From Oceanobacillus arenosus (GTDB lineage: Bacteria; Bacillota; Bacilli; Bacillales; Amphibacillaceae), in NCBI RefSeq assembly GCF_003369575.1, contig NZ_PIOC01000014.1, forward strand, positions 284,776 to 348,775: 64,000 bases of DNA, written 5' to 3'. Both the position numbers and the translations under genes were made by a program. Below are positions 22,274-35,218 of the stretch, piece by piece; the first letter of the stretch is position 1; each line of letters begins with the position of its first letter. Below the pieces are notes generated by a model. The model saw only the letters and a program-made list of their open reading frames with translations, made no database searches and had not been told where the DNA came from.

Positions 22274-22309
22274 AAAAGAAGTTAATATCGATGTATTAAC
22301 TTCTTTTTC
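22274..22309. terminator. Bidirectional terminator between yrzE and yajC
   Basis: AAAAAGAAGTTAATA pairs perfectly with TATTAACTTCTTTTT around a short loop. The A- and T-runs make it work in both directions for the converging genes. Confidence 0.85.
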
Positions 22310-22382
22310 TGGTCAACTATGTACTTTATTACCTAAATAAATGACTTTAGTTAGGTAATACACACTTCCCTTTATTTCATTA

Positions 22383-22643
22383 CTACTGTTTGTTTACGTC
22401 ACGGACTGCAGAACGATCAAACGTTAGTTTTGAACCACCTTCTGTAATCAAAACGACTGTACTTTCGTCAACTGCATGTACTGTTCCGTGTAAACCACCA
22501 ATCGTTACGATAGTATCGCCCTTTTGTAGGCTACTTTGCATTTCTCTTACTTGCTTTTGACGTTTTTGTTGCGGACGAATAAGCAAGAAGTAGAAAATCA
22601 CAAACATCAAGATAATTGGTGCTAATGAGATTAACATTTCCAT
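22383..22643 (-). CDS. yajC: Preprotein translocase subunit YajC
   Basis: Small accessory subunit of the SecDF-YajC complex. One N-terminal helix (about 4-23, ISLAPIILMFVIFYFLLIRP) is followed by QQKRQKQVREMQSSLQKGDTI and the YajC domain (VTIGGLHGTV). It is 86 residues, normal. The ribosome site AAAAGGAGGTG is excellent. It follows tgt and queA, the common bacterial order. Confidence 0.96.
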   Translation of the reverse strand: MEMLISLAPIILMFVIFYFLLIRPQQKRQKQVREMQSSLQKGDTIVTIGGLHGTVHAVDESTVVLITEGGSKLTFDRSAVRDVNKQ

Positions 22644-22745
22644 CTAAATTCACCTCCTTTTTAGAAAACGTGGCGCACGCCTTAGCTGCACTTAAGTAGT
22701 AAGAAAATTATCATTATTTCTTAACTACCAAATAAAACATATCCT

Positions 22746-24942
<2,197 letters not shown>

Positions 24943-24963
24943 TATAAATCGCCTAACCTTTCT

Positions 24964-25161
24964 TTATTTAAACCTACCAATAATGGCAAAAATAATCGTT
25001 AAAATAATACTAACAATGATCGATGTCATAAGTGGAAAATGAATCGAGGCATTGCCAATTTTAAAGCTAAAATCTCCAGGTAATCTGCCAATAAACGTCC
25101 AGATAACACCAATGATTAAAAAAATAATTCCAACAATGATGAAGAGTTTTCCCATGTCCAT
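24964..25161 (-). CDS. DUF2905 small membrane protein
   Basis: A 65-residue protein with two helices (about 5-23 and 44-62) around the conserved WTFIGRLPGDFSFKIGNASI, the DUF2905 signature. Its ATG overlaps the ruvB stop by one base (TAATG), so translation is coupled. The same small gene follows ruvB in many Bacillaceae. Function unknown. Confidence 0.85.
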   Translation of the reverse strand: MDMGKLFIIVGIIFLIIGVIWTFIGRLPGDFSFKIGNASIHFPLMTSIIVSIILTIIFAIIGRFK

Positions 25162-26162
25162 TATTCTTCTTGCCTATTGATTCCAAAATGTGCATATGCT
25201 TTCGGTGTAACAATTCTTCCTCTTGGCGTTCGCTGGATAAAGCCAAGCTGCAGAAGAAATGGCTCATACACATCCTCAATCGTTTGCGAATCCTCACCTA
25301 TTGTTGCTGCAATTGTATCAAGACCAACTGGACCACCATTAAACCCTTCGATCATCCCTAATAGTAAGCGGTGATCGGTATGATCCAGACCTGCATCATC
25401 GACTTGCAGCATTTTTAATGCAAGGCTTGTCGTTTCTAAACTAATTTCTGCCTCTCCTTTTACTTGAGAGATATCACGAATTCGTTTTAATAAACGGTTA
25501 GCGATCCTAGGGGTCCCCCTAGAACGGCGAGCAACCTCTAATGCCGCTTCTTTTGTTATAGGCATTTCAAAAATATCTGCCGTTCGTTCGACGATTGCAC
25601 ATAAATCCTTTGTTTCATAAAACTCGAGCCTGCTCATTACTCCGAACCGATCGCGCAGTGGCGCCGACAATAATCCGGCACGTGTTGTTGCGCCAACTAG
25701 TGTAAATGGCGGCAAATCGATTCGAACCGATCGTGCACTTGGGCCTGTACCAATAACAATATCTAGAAAAAAGTCTTCCATTGCCGGATATAATACTTCC
25801 TCAACATTACGTGGAATGCGGTGGACTTCATCGATAAACAATACATCACCAGGTTCTAACGAGGATAGAATTGCAGCTAAATCACCTGCACGTTCAATTG
25901 CTGGACCTGATGTTGAACGAAATTGCACTCCCATTTCATTGGCGATGATTGCTGCGAGCGTTGTTTTCCCTAGCCCTGGTGGTCCATATAAGAGAACATG
26001 ATCCAATGGTTCTTCGCGCATTTTCGCTGCTTGAATAAAGATTTTTAAGTTTTCCTTTACCTTATGTTGTCCGATATATTGATTTAATGTTGTGGGACGA
26101 AGGCTAAGCTCAATTGTAGCATCTTCGTTTTGCAATTCTCCTGTTACCATCCGCTCATCCAT
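25161..26162 (-). CDS. ruvB: Holliday junction branch-migration helicase RuvB
   Basis: AAA+ motor that drives branch migration with RuvA. Walker [13 protein letters not shown], Walker [11 protein letters not shown], sensor 1 [18 protein letters not shown], arginine sensor [13 protein letters not shown] and the C-terminal winged helix [20 protein letters not shown] are all present. At 333 residues it is full length. It lies directly after ruvA and is coupled to the DUF2905 gene. Confidence 0.98.
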   Translation of the reverse strand: MDERMVTGELQNEDATIELSLRPTTLNQYIGQHKVKENLKIFIQAAKMREEPLDHVLLYGPPGLGKTTLAAIIANEMGVQFRSTSGPAIERAGDLAAILSSLEPGDVLFIDEVHRIPRNVEEVLYPAMEDFFLDIVIGTGPSARSVRIDLPPFTLVGATTRAGLLSAPLRDRFGVMSRLEFYETKDLCAIVERTADIFEMPITKEAALEVARRSRGTPRIANRLLKRIRDISQVKGEAEISLETTSLALKMLQVDDAGLDHTDHRLLLGMIEGFNGGPVGLDTIAATIGEDSQTIEDVYEPFLLQLGFIQRTPRGRIVTPKAYAHFGINRQEE

Positions 26163-26180
26163 TGTTAACGTCCCCTCTTC

Positions 26181-26792
26181 TTATTTTTTCATTAATAGTG
26201 CTAATGCGTTCTTGATGATTTCATCTGTATTTTGGATATCCATTGCTTGTAGTTTTGGAATAACTGCTTTTATTTCACGATCCATGTATCCTAAAGCTTT
26301 CAGCGCTTCCTGTGCATCAGCAATTGCGAATGTATTGTAGTGGTCAGTTGATGGTGTATTATCTTGATTCTGGTCCATCGAGATTGATAGCTCCATCACT
26401 AATTTACCTTTTAAATCTAAAATAATTTGTCTCGCTGTCTTTTTACCAACACCAGGGAAGCTCGTAAGGAATTTATCATCTTCCCGTTCTACAGCCGAAA
26501 CAAAGCCTGGAATATCAACAGATGCTAATATTGCTAGCGCACCCTTTGGCCCAATTCCAGAAACAGAGATCAATTTTTTAAATAAATATTTTTCATCCTC
26601 GTTCTTGAAACCGTATAAAACCAAGGTATCTTCTCGAACGTATTGATATGTATTTATCAAAACTTCCTCATTTAATTTTGATTGAAATGCAAAGGGATTT
26701 GCACAAATCAGTTCATAGCCAACGCCATGAACGTCTAGGATTAAGGATTCATCTTGAATGTTTGTAAGAATTCCTTTTATATACGCAATCAT
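26181..26792 (-). CDS. ruvA: Holliday junction DNA-binding protein RuvA
   Basis: Tetrameric junction-binding partner of RuvB. It has an N-terminal OB fold (MIAYIKGILTNIQDESLILD), two helix-hairpin-helix motifs (LISVSGIGPKGALAIL and LTSFPGVGKKTARQII) and a C-terminal RuvB-binding domain (AQEALKALGYMDREI). I start at the ATG at 26792, ten bases after GGGAGG, for 203 residues; six in-frame upstream codons are not used. The bofC gene that precedes ruvA in B. subtilis is absent. Confidence 0.96.
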   Translation of the reverse strand: MIAYIKGILTNIQDESLILDVHGVGYELICANPFAFQSKLNEEVLINTYQYVREDTLVLYGFKNEDEKYLFKKLISVSGIGPKGALAILASVDIPGFVSAVEREDDKFLTSFPGVGKKTARQIILDLKGKLVMELSISMDQNQDNTPSTDHYNTFAIADAQEALKALGYMDREIKAVIPKLQAMDIQNTDEIIKNALALLMKK

Positions 26793-26894
26793 GTAAATAA
26801 TACCTCCCATAGTTTAACATATTTTAGGTGAAAATAATAAAGTGAGCCATTATTTCTATTATCAAAGCTTGTCTGAAGTAATCAATGGTAATAC

Positions 26895-26960
26895 AGCCAA
26901 GCAACTGCCCCAAAAAGTACACTTTACTTTCCGTGGTTTTTGGGGCGGTTGACTTCAAGC
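26895..26960. repeat. Hairpin-forming repeat fragment (family R1-like), copy C
   Basis: CAACTGCCCCAAAAA (26902-26916) and TTTTTGGGGCGGTTG (26937-26951) form a 15-bp stem with one G-U pair. The loop GTACACTTTACTTTCCGTGG resembles the inner part of R1 copies. It lies in the gap between the YebC-family gene and ruvA. I read it as a short relic of the R1 family, or an independent hairpin. Confidence 0.5.
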
Positions 26961-26996
26961 CCTACATTCAATAGCCAATCTGATTCTAAAGCGGGA

Positions 26997-27026
26997 AAAC
27001 TTCTATTTCTACAGAAATAGAAGTTT
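26997..27026 (-). terminator. Terminator after the YebC-family gene
   Basis: AAACTTCTATTTC and GAAATAGAAGTTT are perfectly complementary around a 4-base loop, 35 bases past the gene's stop. The T-tract is only four bases, so efficiency is uncertain. Confidence 0.6.
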
Positions 27027-27060
27027 CGATTTTGCAATATCTAATCCCCTTTGAATCAAC

Positions 27061-27792
27061 TCATAAAGTAGATTCTAAATTATGATGGATGTCCTGAACA
27101 TCTTCATTCTCTTCAAGTGTATCAATTAGCTGCTGCATTTTCTCTTCATCATCTTCAGAAACGGTATTATAATTTTGTGGAATTAACGTTACTTCACTTT
27201 CTTCGATTGAATAACCATCTTCTGTTAGTTGGTCAACCGCTTCTTGGAAAGCATCTGGTGTTGTGAAAATTTCATAAACACCAGTATCGGCTGTAATGTC
27301 CTCTGCTCCTGCTTCTAATGCTGCAAGTGTAAGCTCCTCTTCATCGATTAAGCCTTCTTCGTCTGTAATGACAATATACCCTTTCCGATCGAACATAAAA
27401 GATACACTGCCGTTTTCTCCTAAATTGCCATCATTTTTCTTGAATGCGTGTCTTACTTCCGCTGCTGTCCGATTCTTATTATCGGTTAAAACATTCACGA
27501 TTACTGCAACCCCACCAGGTCCATATCCTTCATACGTTAGCTCCTCATAGTTTGCACCATCTAATGTTCCGGTTGCTTTCTTTATTGCACGCTCAATATT
27601 ATCATTTGGCATATTATCTGCCTTCGCTTTATCAATTACCAGGCGGAGAGTAGCATTCGTTGTCGCATCCCCTCCACTCTCCTTTGCTGCTTTAAATATT
27701 GCTTTTGCATGACGCATAAAGATCTTCCCTCGTTTTGCATCCTGTGCGCCTTTTCTTTTTTGGATATTATGCCATTTAGAATGACCAGCCAC
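27061..27792 (-). CDS. yrbC: YebC/PmpR-family protein (YrbC)
   Basis: The signature start [20 protein letters not shown] and [17 protein letters not shown] place it in the YebC/TACO1 family. These proteins were annotated as transcription regulators, and more recent work on some members points to a role in translation at difficult peptide sequences. Three-domain layout over 243 residues, with an acidic C-terminus. It stands alone between safA and ruvA. The exact role in this organism is not shown by the sequence. Confidence 0.92.
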   Translation of the reverse strand: MAGHSKWHNIQKRKGAQDAKRGKIFMRHAKAIFKAAKESGGDATTNATLRLVIDKAKADNMPNDNIERAIKKATGTLDGANYEELTYEGYGPGGVAVIVNVLTDNKNRTAAEVRHAFKKNDGNLGENGSVSFMFDRKGYIVITDEEGLIDEEELTLAALEAGAEDITADTGVYEIFTTPDAFQEAVDQLTEDGYSIEESEVTLIPQNYNTVSEDDEEKMQQLIDTLEENEDVQDIHHNLESTL

Positions 27793-27978
27793 AAAACATT
27801 CTCCTTTTTAATAAACTTAGTTGCATGTGAATAGCTAAAAATCTCCTACACTACTATATCAAATCCCATACGTTTAGAAAACCTTACTGTTACCAAGATG
27901 TTATATGGGAATTTCCGTCACATTTATTTGAAGTACACTACCCTTTATCATACCATAAGTTGTCCTCATTAAGGATAG

Positions 27979-28010
27979 AAAAAGAGACGATTCAAGTATC
28001 GTCTCCTTTT
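27979..28010 (-). terminator. Terminator after safA
   Basis: GGAGACGATACTTGAATCGT followed by CTC and TTTTTC: an eight- to nine-base stem with a T-run, just past the safA stop. Confidence 0.85.
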
Positions 28011-28015
28011 CCTTA

Positions 28016-29089
28016 CTATTGCTCTTCCATTTCATCTTCATCTTCACGCATTGACATTGCTCCAGGATATGAAGGTGGTGTTGGATAAGAAAAATTTGCA
28101 TCTCGCTGCATGCCAAATTGACCAGGGAACATTTGCTGTGTATTTAATACCGGCTGGTGATGAAACTCTGGATATGGCATTTGTCCTTGATACATTTGTT
28201 GTTCTGCTGCATAAGGGCTAACAGGTGTATTTGAACCACCACAGCCACAATCATTATCTTGCGGCATTTGCATTGCTGGCATTTGCATCGCTGGGAACAT
28301 GTGATGATGCATCGGATGTGGTTGCATACACCCTTCAAGCATTATAGGATATGGGAAACATGGGTTAAAGTTTTGAACGCAGCAAGGATTCATTGGTTGA
28401 TGATAAATCGGCATTGGCATTGGCATTGGCATCTGTGCTGGCATCGGCATTGGTATCGGCGCTGGCATTGGCATCGGCTTTGGCATCGGCGCTGGCATTG
28501 GCATCGGCGCTGGCATTGGCATCGGCGCTGGCATCGGCTTTGCTACTGGTGGTTGAACGGCTGGCTGAACCGCCTTCTCAACTGGTTTCGGCACTGGCTT
28601 TGGCACTGGTTTTGGTGCAGGCTTTGCTACGGGTTTTTCCTTCACATGTTCCTTTTTCTTCTCTTCTTTTGGATGATAATGATGAACAGGCATTGGTGGA
28701 AAATTAATCGTCGTATAGTTTTGGAAATCCTGCTCCATCACTGGCATTTGAATGATTGGTTGTAGTGGCATCTGCGGTACATGTTGAACTGGAACTTCGT
28801 GCTTGACTACGACATGTTCCTTATTATCATCCTCATGTATCACTGGCATTGCTTTTGGAGATGTTTCCTTGTATGGATGTTTCACCGTTTCTTTCGGTGT
28901 TTCCTTTACGTGCACTGTTTCTTTTTTTACAGTCTTCGTTGTACCCGGAATTTTTATTTTCATTCCTGGCATAATCATATCTGGACTGGCCAATTGTGAA
29001 TTAAGATGTTTCAATTCTTCAAAATTTACATCATATTTTTTGGAAAGTTCCCATAGTGTGTCACCTTTTTGAACGATGTGTATTTTCAA
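28016..29089 (-). CDS. safA: Spore coat/cortex morphogenetic protein SafA
   Basis: Mother-cell protein that sits at the cortex-coat boundary, is recruited by SpoVID and organises the inner coat. It starts with a LysM domain (residues 1-48, KIHIVQKGDTLWELSKKYDV, ending MPGMKIKIPG). A His- and Lys-rich linker follows, then a stretch rich in Met-Pro (about residues 190-245, units such as MPAPMP and MPMPAP), and a Pro/Gln/Met-rich tail. I use the TTG at 29089, about 11 bases after AAAGGAG, because known SafA proteins begin MKIHIVQKGD. The low-complexity middle makes orthology clear only at the LysM end and by position. Confidence 0.88.
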   Translation of the reverse strand: MKIHIVQKGDTLWELSKKYDVNFEELKHLNSQLASPDMIMPGMKIKIPGTTKTVKKETVHVKETPKETVKHPYKETSPKAMPVIHEDDNKEHVVVKHEVPVQHVPQMPLQPIIQMPVMEQDFQNYTTINFPPMPVHHYHPKEEKKKEHVKEKPVAKPAPKPVPKPVPKPVEKAVQPAVQPPVAKPMPAPMPMPAPMPMPAPMPKPMPMPAPIPMPMPAQMPMPMPMPIYHQPMNPCCVQNFNPCFPYPIMLEGCMQPHPMHHHMFPAMQMPAMQMPQDNDCGCGGSNTPVSPYAAEQQMYQGQMPYPEFHHQPVLNTQQMFPGQFGMQRDANFSYPTPPSYPGAMSMREDEDEMEEQ

Positions 29090-29214
29090 AACGAACCGAA
29101 CTCCTTTCATTACAAATTACTGGGCTAATTACTCTATATCAACATATGCAACGAAAAGATAAAAGTTGCCCGATTCGTAAAACAAACGTCACGACAGGTT
29201 AAAATATGGACATG

Positions 29215-29248
29215 AAAAACCGGCTCTAATTTAAACTAGAGCCGGTTT
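29215..29248 (-). terminator. Terminator after pheA
   Basis: AACCGGCTCTA pairs with TAGAGCCGGTT and is followed by TTTTTC, just past the pheA stop. Confidence 0.88.
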
Positions 29249-29250
29249 CC

Positions 29251-30105
29251 TTAAATATTTAAATGATATACGGGATATGTACCAAGAATGTCAACACTGC
29301 ATCCCAATGCTTCTAACTCCTGCTTAACGCCCGGGAATAGTACATCATCATAGGTCTGGTCAACATCAATAATAAAGAAGTAATTTCCCAATCCCGTTTT
29401 CGTTGGTCGGGATTCAATCTTAGATAGGTTCATTTTCCGCCATGCAAATGCCGAGAGAATCTGATGCAGTGCACCAGACTTATCGCTTGGTAATGTAATC
29501 ATCATGGTTGTTCGTTCTAATTTTGCTGGATGATTTATCGAAACAACTGATCGATCCTGTGCAAGTACTAGAAACCTTGTATGATTATTTGGATAGTCAT
29601 GGATATTTTCCTTAACAATTTGCAACCCATATTCTTTCGCTGCAATAATATTGCCAATTGCAGCAATTGGCTCCTTGCTTTCACTTACTAATTCGGCAGC
29701 TTTCCCAGTTGAAGATGAAAATTGAATGTTTGCATCTGGCAAATGCTGATGAATAAATTGATGGCATTGTGCAATTGCATGGCTGTGCGAATGAACCTCT
29801 TTCAACGTACTTAATTCGCCAGAGAAATCTTTTCGAACTAATAAATGCTGTTGAATTGGTACAACAATTTCAGCTACTACTGGTAGTCGCACTTGATGCA
29901 CAAGATAATCAACCGTTAGCTGTACGGTACCTTCGATCGCATTCTCCAATGGAACGACACCAATCTCAATTTTCCCTTGATCTACCGCGTCAATACATTC
30001 TGGAATTGTTGTAAAACTTCGTCTTTCCTCATCATTAAAAGCAGTATCAACCGCAAGTTTTGTAAATGTTCCTTTTGGTCCTAGATAGCCTATTGTTTTC
30101 ATCAT
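29251..30105 (-). CDS. pheA: Prephenate dehydratase
   Basis: Converts prephenate to phenylpyruvate in phenylalanine synthesis. Seen: YLGPKGTFTKLAV, VPLENAIEGTVQLTVDYLV, SHSHAIAQCHQFIH, the catalytic Thr-Arg-Phe in NNHTRFLVLAQ, and a C-terminal ACT domain with the phenylalanine-binding ESRPTKTGLGNYFFIIDV. It has 284 residues, the monofunctional Bacillus form. Start at the first of two tandem ATGs after GGGGGAG. The ACT-domain gene pheB that separates obg and pheA in B. subtilis is missing here; a repeat element occupies the gap. Confidence 0.96.
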   Translation of the reverse strand: MMKTIGYLGPKGTFTKLAVDTAFNDEERRSFTTIPECIDAVDQGKIEIGVVPLENAIEGTVQLTVDYLVHQVRLPVVAEIVVPIQQHLLVRKDFSGELSTLKEVHSHSHAIAQCHQFIHQHLPDANIQFSSSTGKAAELVSESKEPIAAIGNIIAAKEYGLQIVKENIHDYPNNHTRFLVLAQDRSVVSINHPAKLERTTMMITLPSDKSGALHQILSAFAWRKMNLSKIESRPTKTGLGNYFFIIDVDQTYDDVLFPGVKQELEALGCSVDILGTYPVYHLNI

Positions 30106-30195
30106 GTCTCCCCCTGTTGTACCTATACAAAAGCACTTTATATTTATAAGAATTAGGAAAGTATAAAAATTTCCAATTTAAATTTTTGTGAAAAG

Positions 30196-30352
30196 AGAAG
30201 CCACGTCCAGCTCCAGTGCCCCTAGCGAGACTTCCCTCACCTTCGTACGATATGTCTACATCGATTTGCTTACGCTCATCGTGTTTCCTTTATCTCCTTT
30301 GGTTCAGTCGAGTCCGTCCACAGCTCAAATGGCATTTACGCCTTTGTTCTCG
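30196..30352. repeat. Intergenic repeat, family R2, copy D
   Basis: A block of about 155 bp between obg and pheA beginning GCCACGTCCAGCTCC and running through CTAGCGAGACTTCC and CGTACGATATGTC. It ends GTCCGTCCACAGCTC then TTTGTTCT. The same order of segments is in the copy at 35219, and a start fragment lies near 5700. It has no ORF and no matching transposase. It touches the 3' end of obg. Confidence 0.65.
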
Positions 30353-30353
30353 A

Positions 30354-31640
<1,287 letters not shown>

Positions 31641-31648
31641 TCACCTCA

Positions 31649-32176
31649 TCAATCAATTGGAATCAAAAAATAAGACTCCAGACGATTTTCTCTTTTATAC
31701 ACATGGAATTCATTTTCTAGGTTGCTATTAATCGTCTCGCTATTTGCTAATTCGACATGCCCATCAATTGAAAATTTTACTTCAATCTGTGAAGTTTCTC
31801 TTTTCTTTATTAAATCTAAGTTTACTTCATAAAGTGTCGATAAATTAGTAATCCTAGAAAAAAAATCCATAACTTTTTTACTTCGTTTTATTAATATATC
31901 ATCAATCATGGATAATTGCGTGTTTTCTAAGTGAATATTGTATGTTAAACGAAAATTATCGTAGAGATTATTGAATCGAATAATCCATAAAATGAACTTT
32001 GGCGCTTTTAAACTCATTAATTTCCGTTCTTCTTCATAAAAGGAGAGTAATTCCTCAAACTTCTGCTCTACCTTTTCTATTTTTCCCATACTAACATAAC
32101 CACTAATAATTTGTAAGTCGTTCATGATATCATGACGATAAAATTGTAAAACCTCAACAACTTCTTTTTCCTCCAT
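31649..32176 (-). CDS. spo0B: Sporulation phosphotransferase Spo0B
   Basis: Relays phosphate from Spo0F to Spo0A in the sporulation phosphorelay. The active histidine is H15 in LQFYRHDIMNDLQIISGYVS, the conserved R-H-D-x-x-N helix. I start at the ATG at 32176 just after GGGGGG; an 18-codon in-frame extension has no ribosome site. The 175-residue length and weak C-terminal half are typical of fast-evolving Spo0B. Position between rpmA and obg supports the call. Confidence 0.9.
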   Translation of the reverse strand: MEEKEVVEVLQFYRHDIMNDLQIISGYVSMGKIEKVEQKFEELLSFYEEERKLMSLKAPKFILWIIRFNNLYDNFRLTYNIHLENTQLSMIDDILIKRSKKVMDFFSRITNLSTLYEVNLDLIKKRETSQIEVKFSIDGHVELANSETINSNLENEFHVYKRENRLESYFLIPID

Positions 32177-32306
32177 TATTATTCCCCCCATTGCTATAAG
32201 AATTATAGCAGAAAATAATGGAAAATTCATTTTAATCCGGAATCACATCTTAATATGGGGATTTTTATATCACTATCAACACAAAATCCTGAATGAGAGT
32301 TAAATA

Positions 32307-32344
32307 GAAAAAAACTCCAACCAAAATGATTGATTGGAGTTTTA
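32307..32344 (-). terminator. Terminator after rpmA
   Basis: AAAACTCCAATCA and TGGTTGGAGTTTTTTT form a strong stem with a T-run 13 bases past the rpmA stop. It separates the ribosomal-protein genes from spo0B-obg. Confidence 0.85.
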
Positions 32345-32356
32345 AATATACCGTTA

Positions 32357-32990
<634 letters not shown>

Positions 32991-33001
32991 GTTAATTATC
33001 C

Positions 33002-33310
33002 TTATAAATTAATTTTTTCAATAACTAATTTCGTATATGGTTGACGGTGACCTTGTTTACGATGATAGTTTTTCTTCGCTTTGAATTTAACAACAGTTAC
33101 TTTCTTTTGACGACCTTGTTTTTCAACTTTAGCCGTTACTGTAGCACCTTCAACGTAAGGAGCACCGACTTTAACGTCATCTCCACCAACGAAAAGAACT
33201 TTATCAAATGTTACAGAGTCATTTGCTTCAGCAGAAATTTTTTCAACGAAAATTTCTTGACCTTCTACAACTTTAACTTGCTTACCACCTGTTTCAATAA
33301 TTGCGTACAT
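33002..33310 (-). CDS. rplU: 50S ribosomal protein L21
   Basis: First gene of rplU-prp-rpm[21 protein letters not shown] and the C-terminal [22 protein letters not shown] are diagnostic. It is 102 residues, with AGGAGGTG ahead of the ATG. Confidence 0.98.
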   Translation of the reverse strand: MYAIIETGGKQVKVVEGQEIFVEKISAEANDSVTFDKVLFVGGDDVKVGAPYVEGATVTAKVEKQGRQKKVTVVKFKAKKNYHRKQGHRQPYTKLVIEKINL

Positions 33311-33324
33311 ACTTGCACCTCCTT

Positions 33325-33416
33325 AATAAACTCAGACTCGCCATGCAGGTACTCAAAAAATCAAGTTTCTTTCACCTGGTCTGTGCGGTTGTAGCACTGG
33401 TGCTACGATGAATAAC
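33325..33416 (-). promoter_or_regulatory. Probable L21 (rplU) leader RNA
   Basis: The untranslated leader of the rplU operon holds a hairpin GTAGCACCAGTGCTAC, then CCGCACAGACCAGGTGAAAG and CTGCATGGCGAGTCTGAG. This pattern resembles the Rfam L21 leader found upstream of Bacillota rplU operons, which is thought to mediate feedback by L21. I assign it by position and hairpin pattern; the consensus was not scored. Confidence 0.6.
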
Positions 33417-33422
33417 GTATTG

Positions 33423-33452
33423 ATGTTACCATGTTTTAGGTATTGTTGTCAA
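33423..33452 (-). promoter_or_regulatory. Sigma-A promoter of rplU operon
   Basis: A perfect TTGACA (33447-33452) and TAACAT (33423-33428) with an 18-base spacer and a TGG just before the -10. The start would be near 33416. Confidence 0.75.
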
Positions 33453-33470
33453 GCATTGTTCCTGATTTTT

Positions 33471-34334
33471 CTATTCATGATATCGGAATGCTTCTCCTAT
33501 CGTTTGATTATGCTGATCATCATAAAAATAACTTCTTAAACAATCATTTTCATCGATAACAATCCGCCGTTCATCTGGGTAGGTAATATAGATTGGATGT
33601 TTCTTTTCTCGTTTAAAATAAGAAAACACATCCATAAATGTGCTATTTGCCGAGGCTTTAATGGGCTGAATCATCTGAACCGACGAAATTCCTTCATATC
33701 GGTTCAATAAAAATCGGATAAAAATATAATAACGCTGCTTCCATTCTGTTCGATTTTCTAGAAAAATAAAGACCATAATAAAGAGCGCACTTAGAGTAAA
33801 TGGAAAGAATAAAAGCTGAACGGCGATGATCGCAAACGTTAATCCTATTGAAACAAGTATAATGGATTGATGTGCCTGTTTATATGGCATCCTTGCAGAA
33901 AAAACAAGAAATAAGAGTTTTCCACCATCTAGTGGCCAAATCGGTAATAAATTAAATAAAAAAATTGTCGAGTTGTAATAAAAGGCTATTTCCAATACAG
34001 ATGCTGGAGCTAAATGAAACGTTGACAAAAGAAAAAGCATGAGGTAAACAATGATATGCTGACTTGGTCCTGCAAGCGTGACAAGGATTTCTTCCTTTAT
34101 CGGCTTAGTGCCATGTTCATCCGTATCCATTACACCACCAAATACCCAGAGCATGATTCCCCTTATCCGCCAATTTAAGCTACTTGCCATTGCATAGTGA
34201 CCGAGCTCATGAAATAACACGAGTGCGAGGATAATCGTTAACTCTGTAAATGTACCAGTAAGCAGTGAAATAATAATAAATAGATATAGAATAGGATGGA
34301 TTTTAATCTTTGGTAAACCCTTAACGAAGGTCAT
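33471..34334 (-). CDS. spoIVFB: Site-2 intramembrane protease SpoIVFB
   Basis: Mother-cell membrane zinc protease that activates pro-sigma-K. The zinc motif HELGH is at residues 42-46 inside a helix, and the third ligand aspartate lies in LLPIWPLDGGKL. A C-terminal CBS-like region follows. I use the ATG at 34334, nine bases after AGGTGA, giving 287 residues; a TTG one codon earlier is possible. It overlaps the end of spoIVFA, so the protease and its regulator are coupled. Confidence 0.94.
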   Translation of the reverse strand: MTFVKGLPKIKIHPILYLFIIISLLTGTFTELTIILALVLFHELGHYAMASSLNWRIRGIMLWVFGGVMDTDEHGTKPIKEEILVTLAGPSQHIIVYLMLFLLSTFHLAPASVLEIAFYYNSTIFLFNLLPIWPLDGGKLLFLVFSARMPYKQAHQSIILVSIGLTFAIIAVQLLFFPFTLSALFIMVFIFLENRTEWKQRYYIFIRFLLNRYEGISSVQMIQPIKASANSTFMDVFSYFKREKKHPIYITYPDERRIVIDENDCLRSYFYDDQHNQTIGEAFRYHE

Positions 34335-35088
34335 CAACTTGAATCACCTGAACCGGATCGACATAATGATTATCCTTCTCAATTGAAAAATAAACAGTCG
34401 CACTCTCCTCTGTTGGTGCAAATTGTCCGATTTTTTGGTTGCTGGCAACATATTGGTATACATGAACATCAATTTTACTTAAAAATCCATAGCTAGAAAT
34501 ACTATTATCGGCATGCTGGACGACAACGGTTTTGTTCGTATCACGGTCATTACCTGCAAAAACGACGATACCTTCATGCATTGCAGACACATCTGCCACT
34601 GTACCAGGCTCAATCCTTATTCCCTCGCCACTAAATGTTTCTGTAATATTTCCACTCACAGGAAGTGCCATTAATTCTTGTTCATTAGGATTGTCCACAT
34701 TTTCTGGAGAAAACGCTAACGGTGCCCCAAATGTATCCCTATACCATACATTCACTTTTGCAAACGGAAATTCTTCTTTTAATACACTACTTGTCCATTC
34801 TTTTGGAGCTTGGAGGCTTGATGCGTCAATTTGCCATAGTAAGGCAATGCCGAAGAAAAGCATCGTTGAAAGAAGCGCCCTTAAGATAATACCCGAAGAA
34901 ATCGGCTTTTCACTCACTCGCCCCTCGCTATTACTTGTATTAGGAAAAGTTGGGTAATAGCCATGTTTCTCTTCCTCTTCAGGAATAATAGGAAAAATCT
35001 GCCCTTGTTCTTTTTCCCTTGGAATTACACCACGAAGCTTCTTGCGTTGTTCGATTGATTTACGAACCTTATTAACTCCTTTATCCAT
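34321..35088 (-). CDS. spoIVFA: SpoIVFB regulator SpoIVFA
   Basis: Scaffold that holds SpoIVFB inactive until a forespore signal arrives. A basic cytoplasmic N-terminus, one helix (about residues 68-88, ILRALLSTMLFFGIALL) and a degenerate M23/LytM domain in the C-terminal half (HEGIVVFAGNDRDTNKTVVV, then IDVHVYQYVASNQKIGQF) are visible. The metal-binding residues of active M23 enzymes are not preserved as a full set, as in known SpoIVFA. It has 255 residues. Confidence 0.9.
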   Translation of the reverse strand: MDKGVNKVRKSIEQRKKLRGVIPREKEQGQIFPIIPEEEEKHGYYPTFPNTSNSEGRVSEKPISSGIILRALLSTMLFFGIALLWQIDASSLQAPKEWTSSVLKEEFPFAKVNVWYRDTFGAPLAFSPENVDNPNEQELMALPVSGNITETFSGEGIRIEPGTVADVSAMHEGIVVFAGNDRDTNKTVVVQHADNSISSYGFLSKIDVHVYQYVASNQKIGQFAPTEESATVYFSIEKDNHYVDPVQVIQVDDLR

Positions 35089-35146
35089 TCATCTCATCCT
35101 TCATATACATTTGTACAAGTATATGATTGAGATATAAACATATGAT

Positions 35147-35183
35147 TAAAAAAGATGTAATGCTTGAATATCATTACATCTTT
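35147..35183. terminator. Terminator downstream of minD
   Basis: AGATGTAATGATATTCAAGC folds back on ATTACATCT, with TTTTTT on the minus strand side. It lies about 270 bases beyond minD, after a repeat, and before spoIVFA. Confidence 0.75.
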
Positions 35184-35218
35184 CATTTGTCGTCTAGGTA
35201 TTTATAAAATTTGAATGC

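Noticed and set aside
28400..28550. Regular short tandem repeats that look like a CRISPR or satellite array
   Set aside because: Period and frame match the Met-Pro codons of SafA; there are no unique spacers.
28393..28707. Plus-strand ORF of 104 residues rich in Ala-Leu-Ser repeats, and an overlapping Trp/His-rich ORF at 28259-28765
   Set aside because: Both are shadows of the Met-Pro repeat of SafA on the minus strand; composition follows the repeat and no ribosome site is present.
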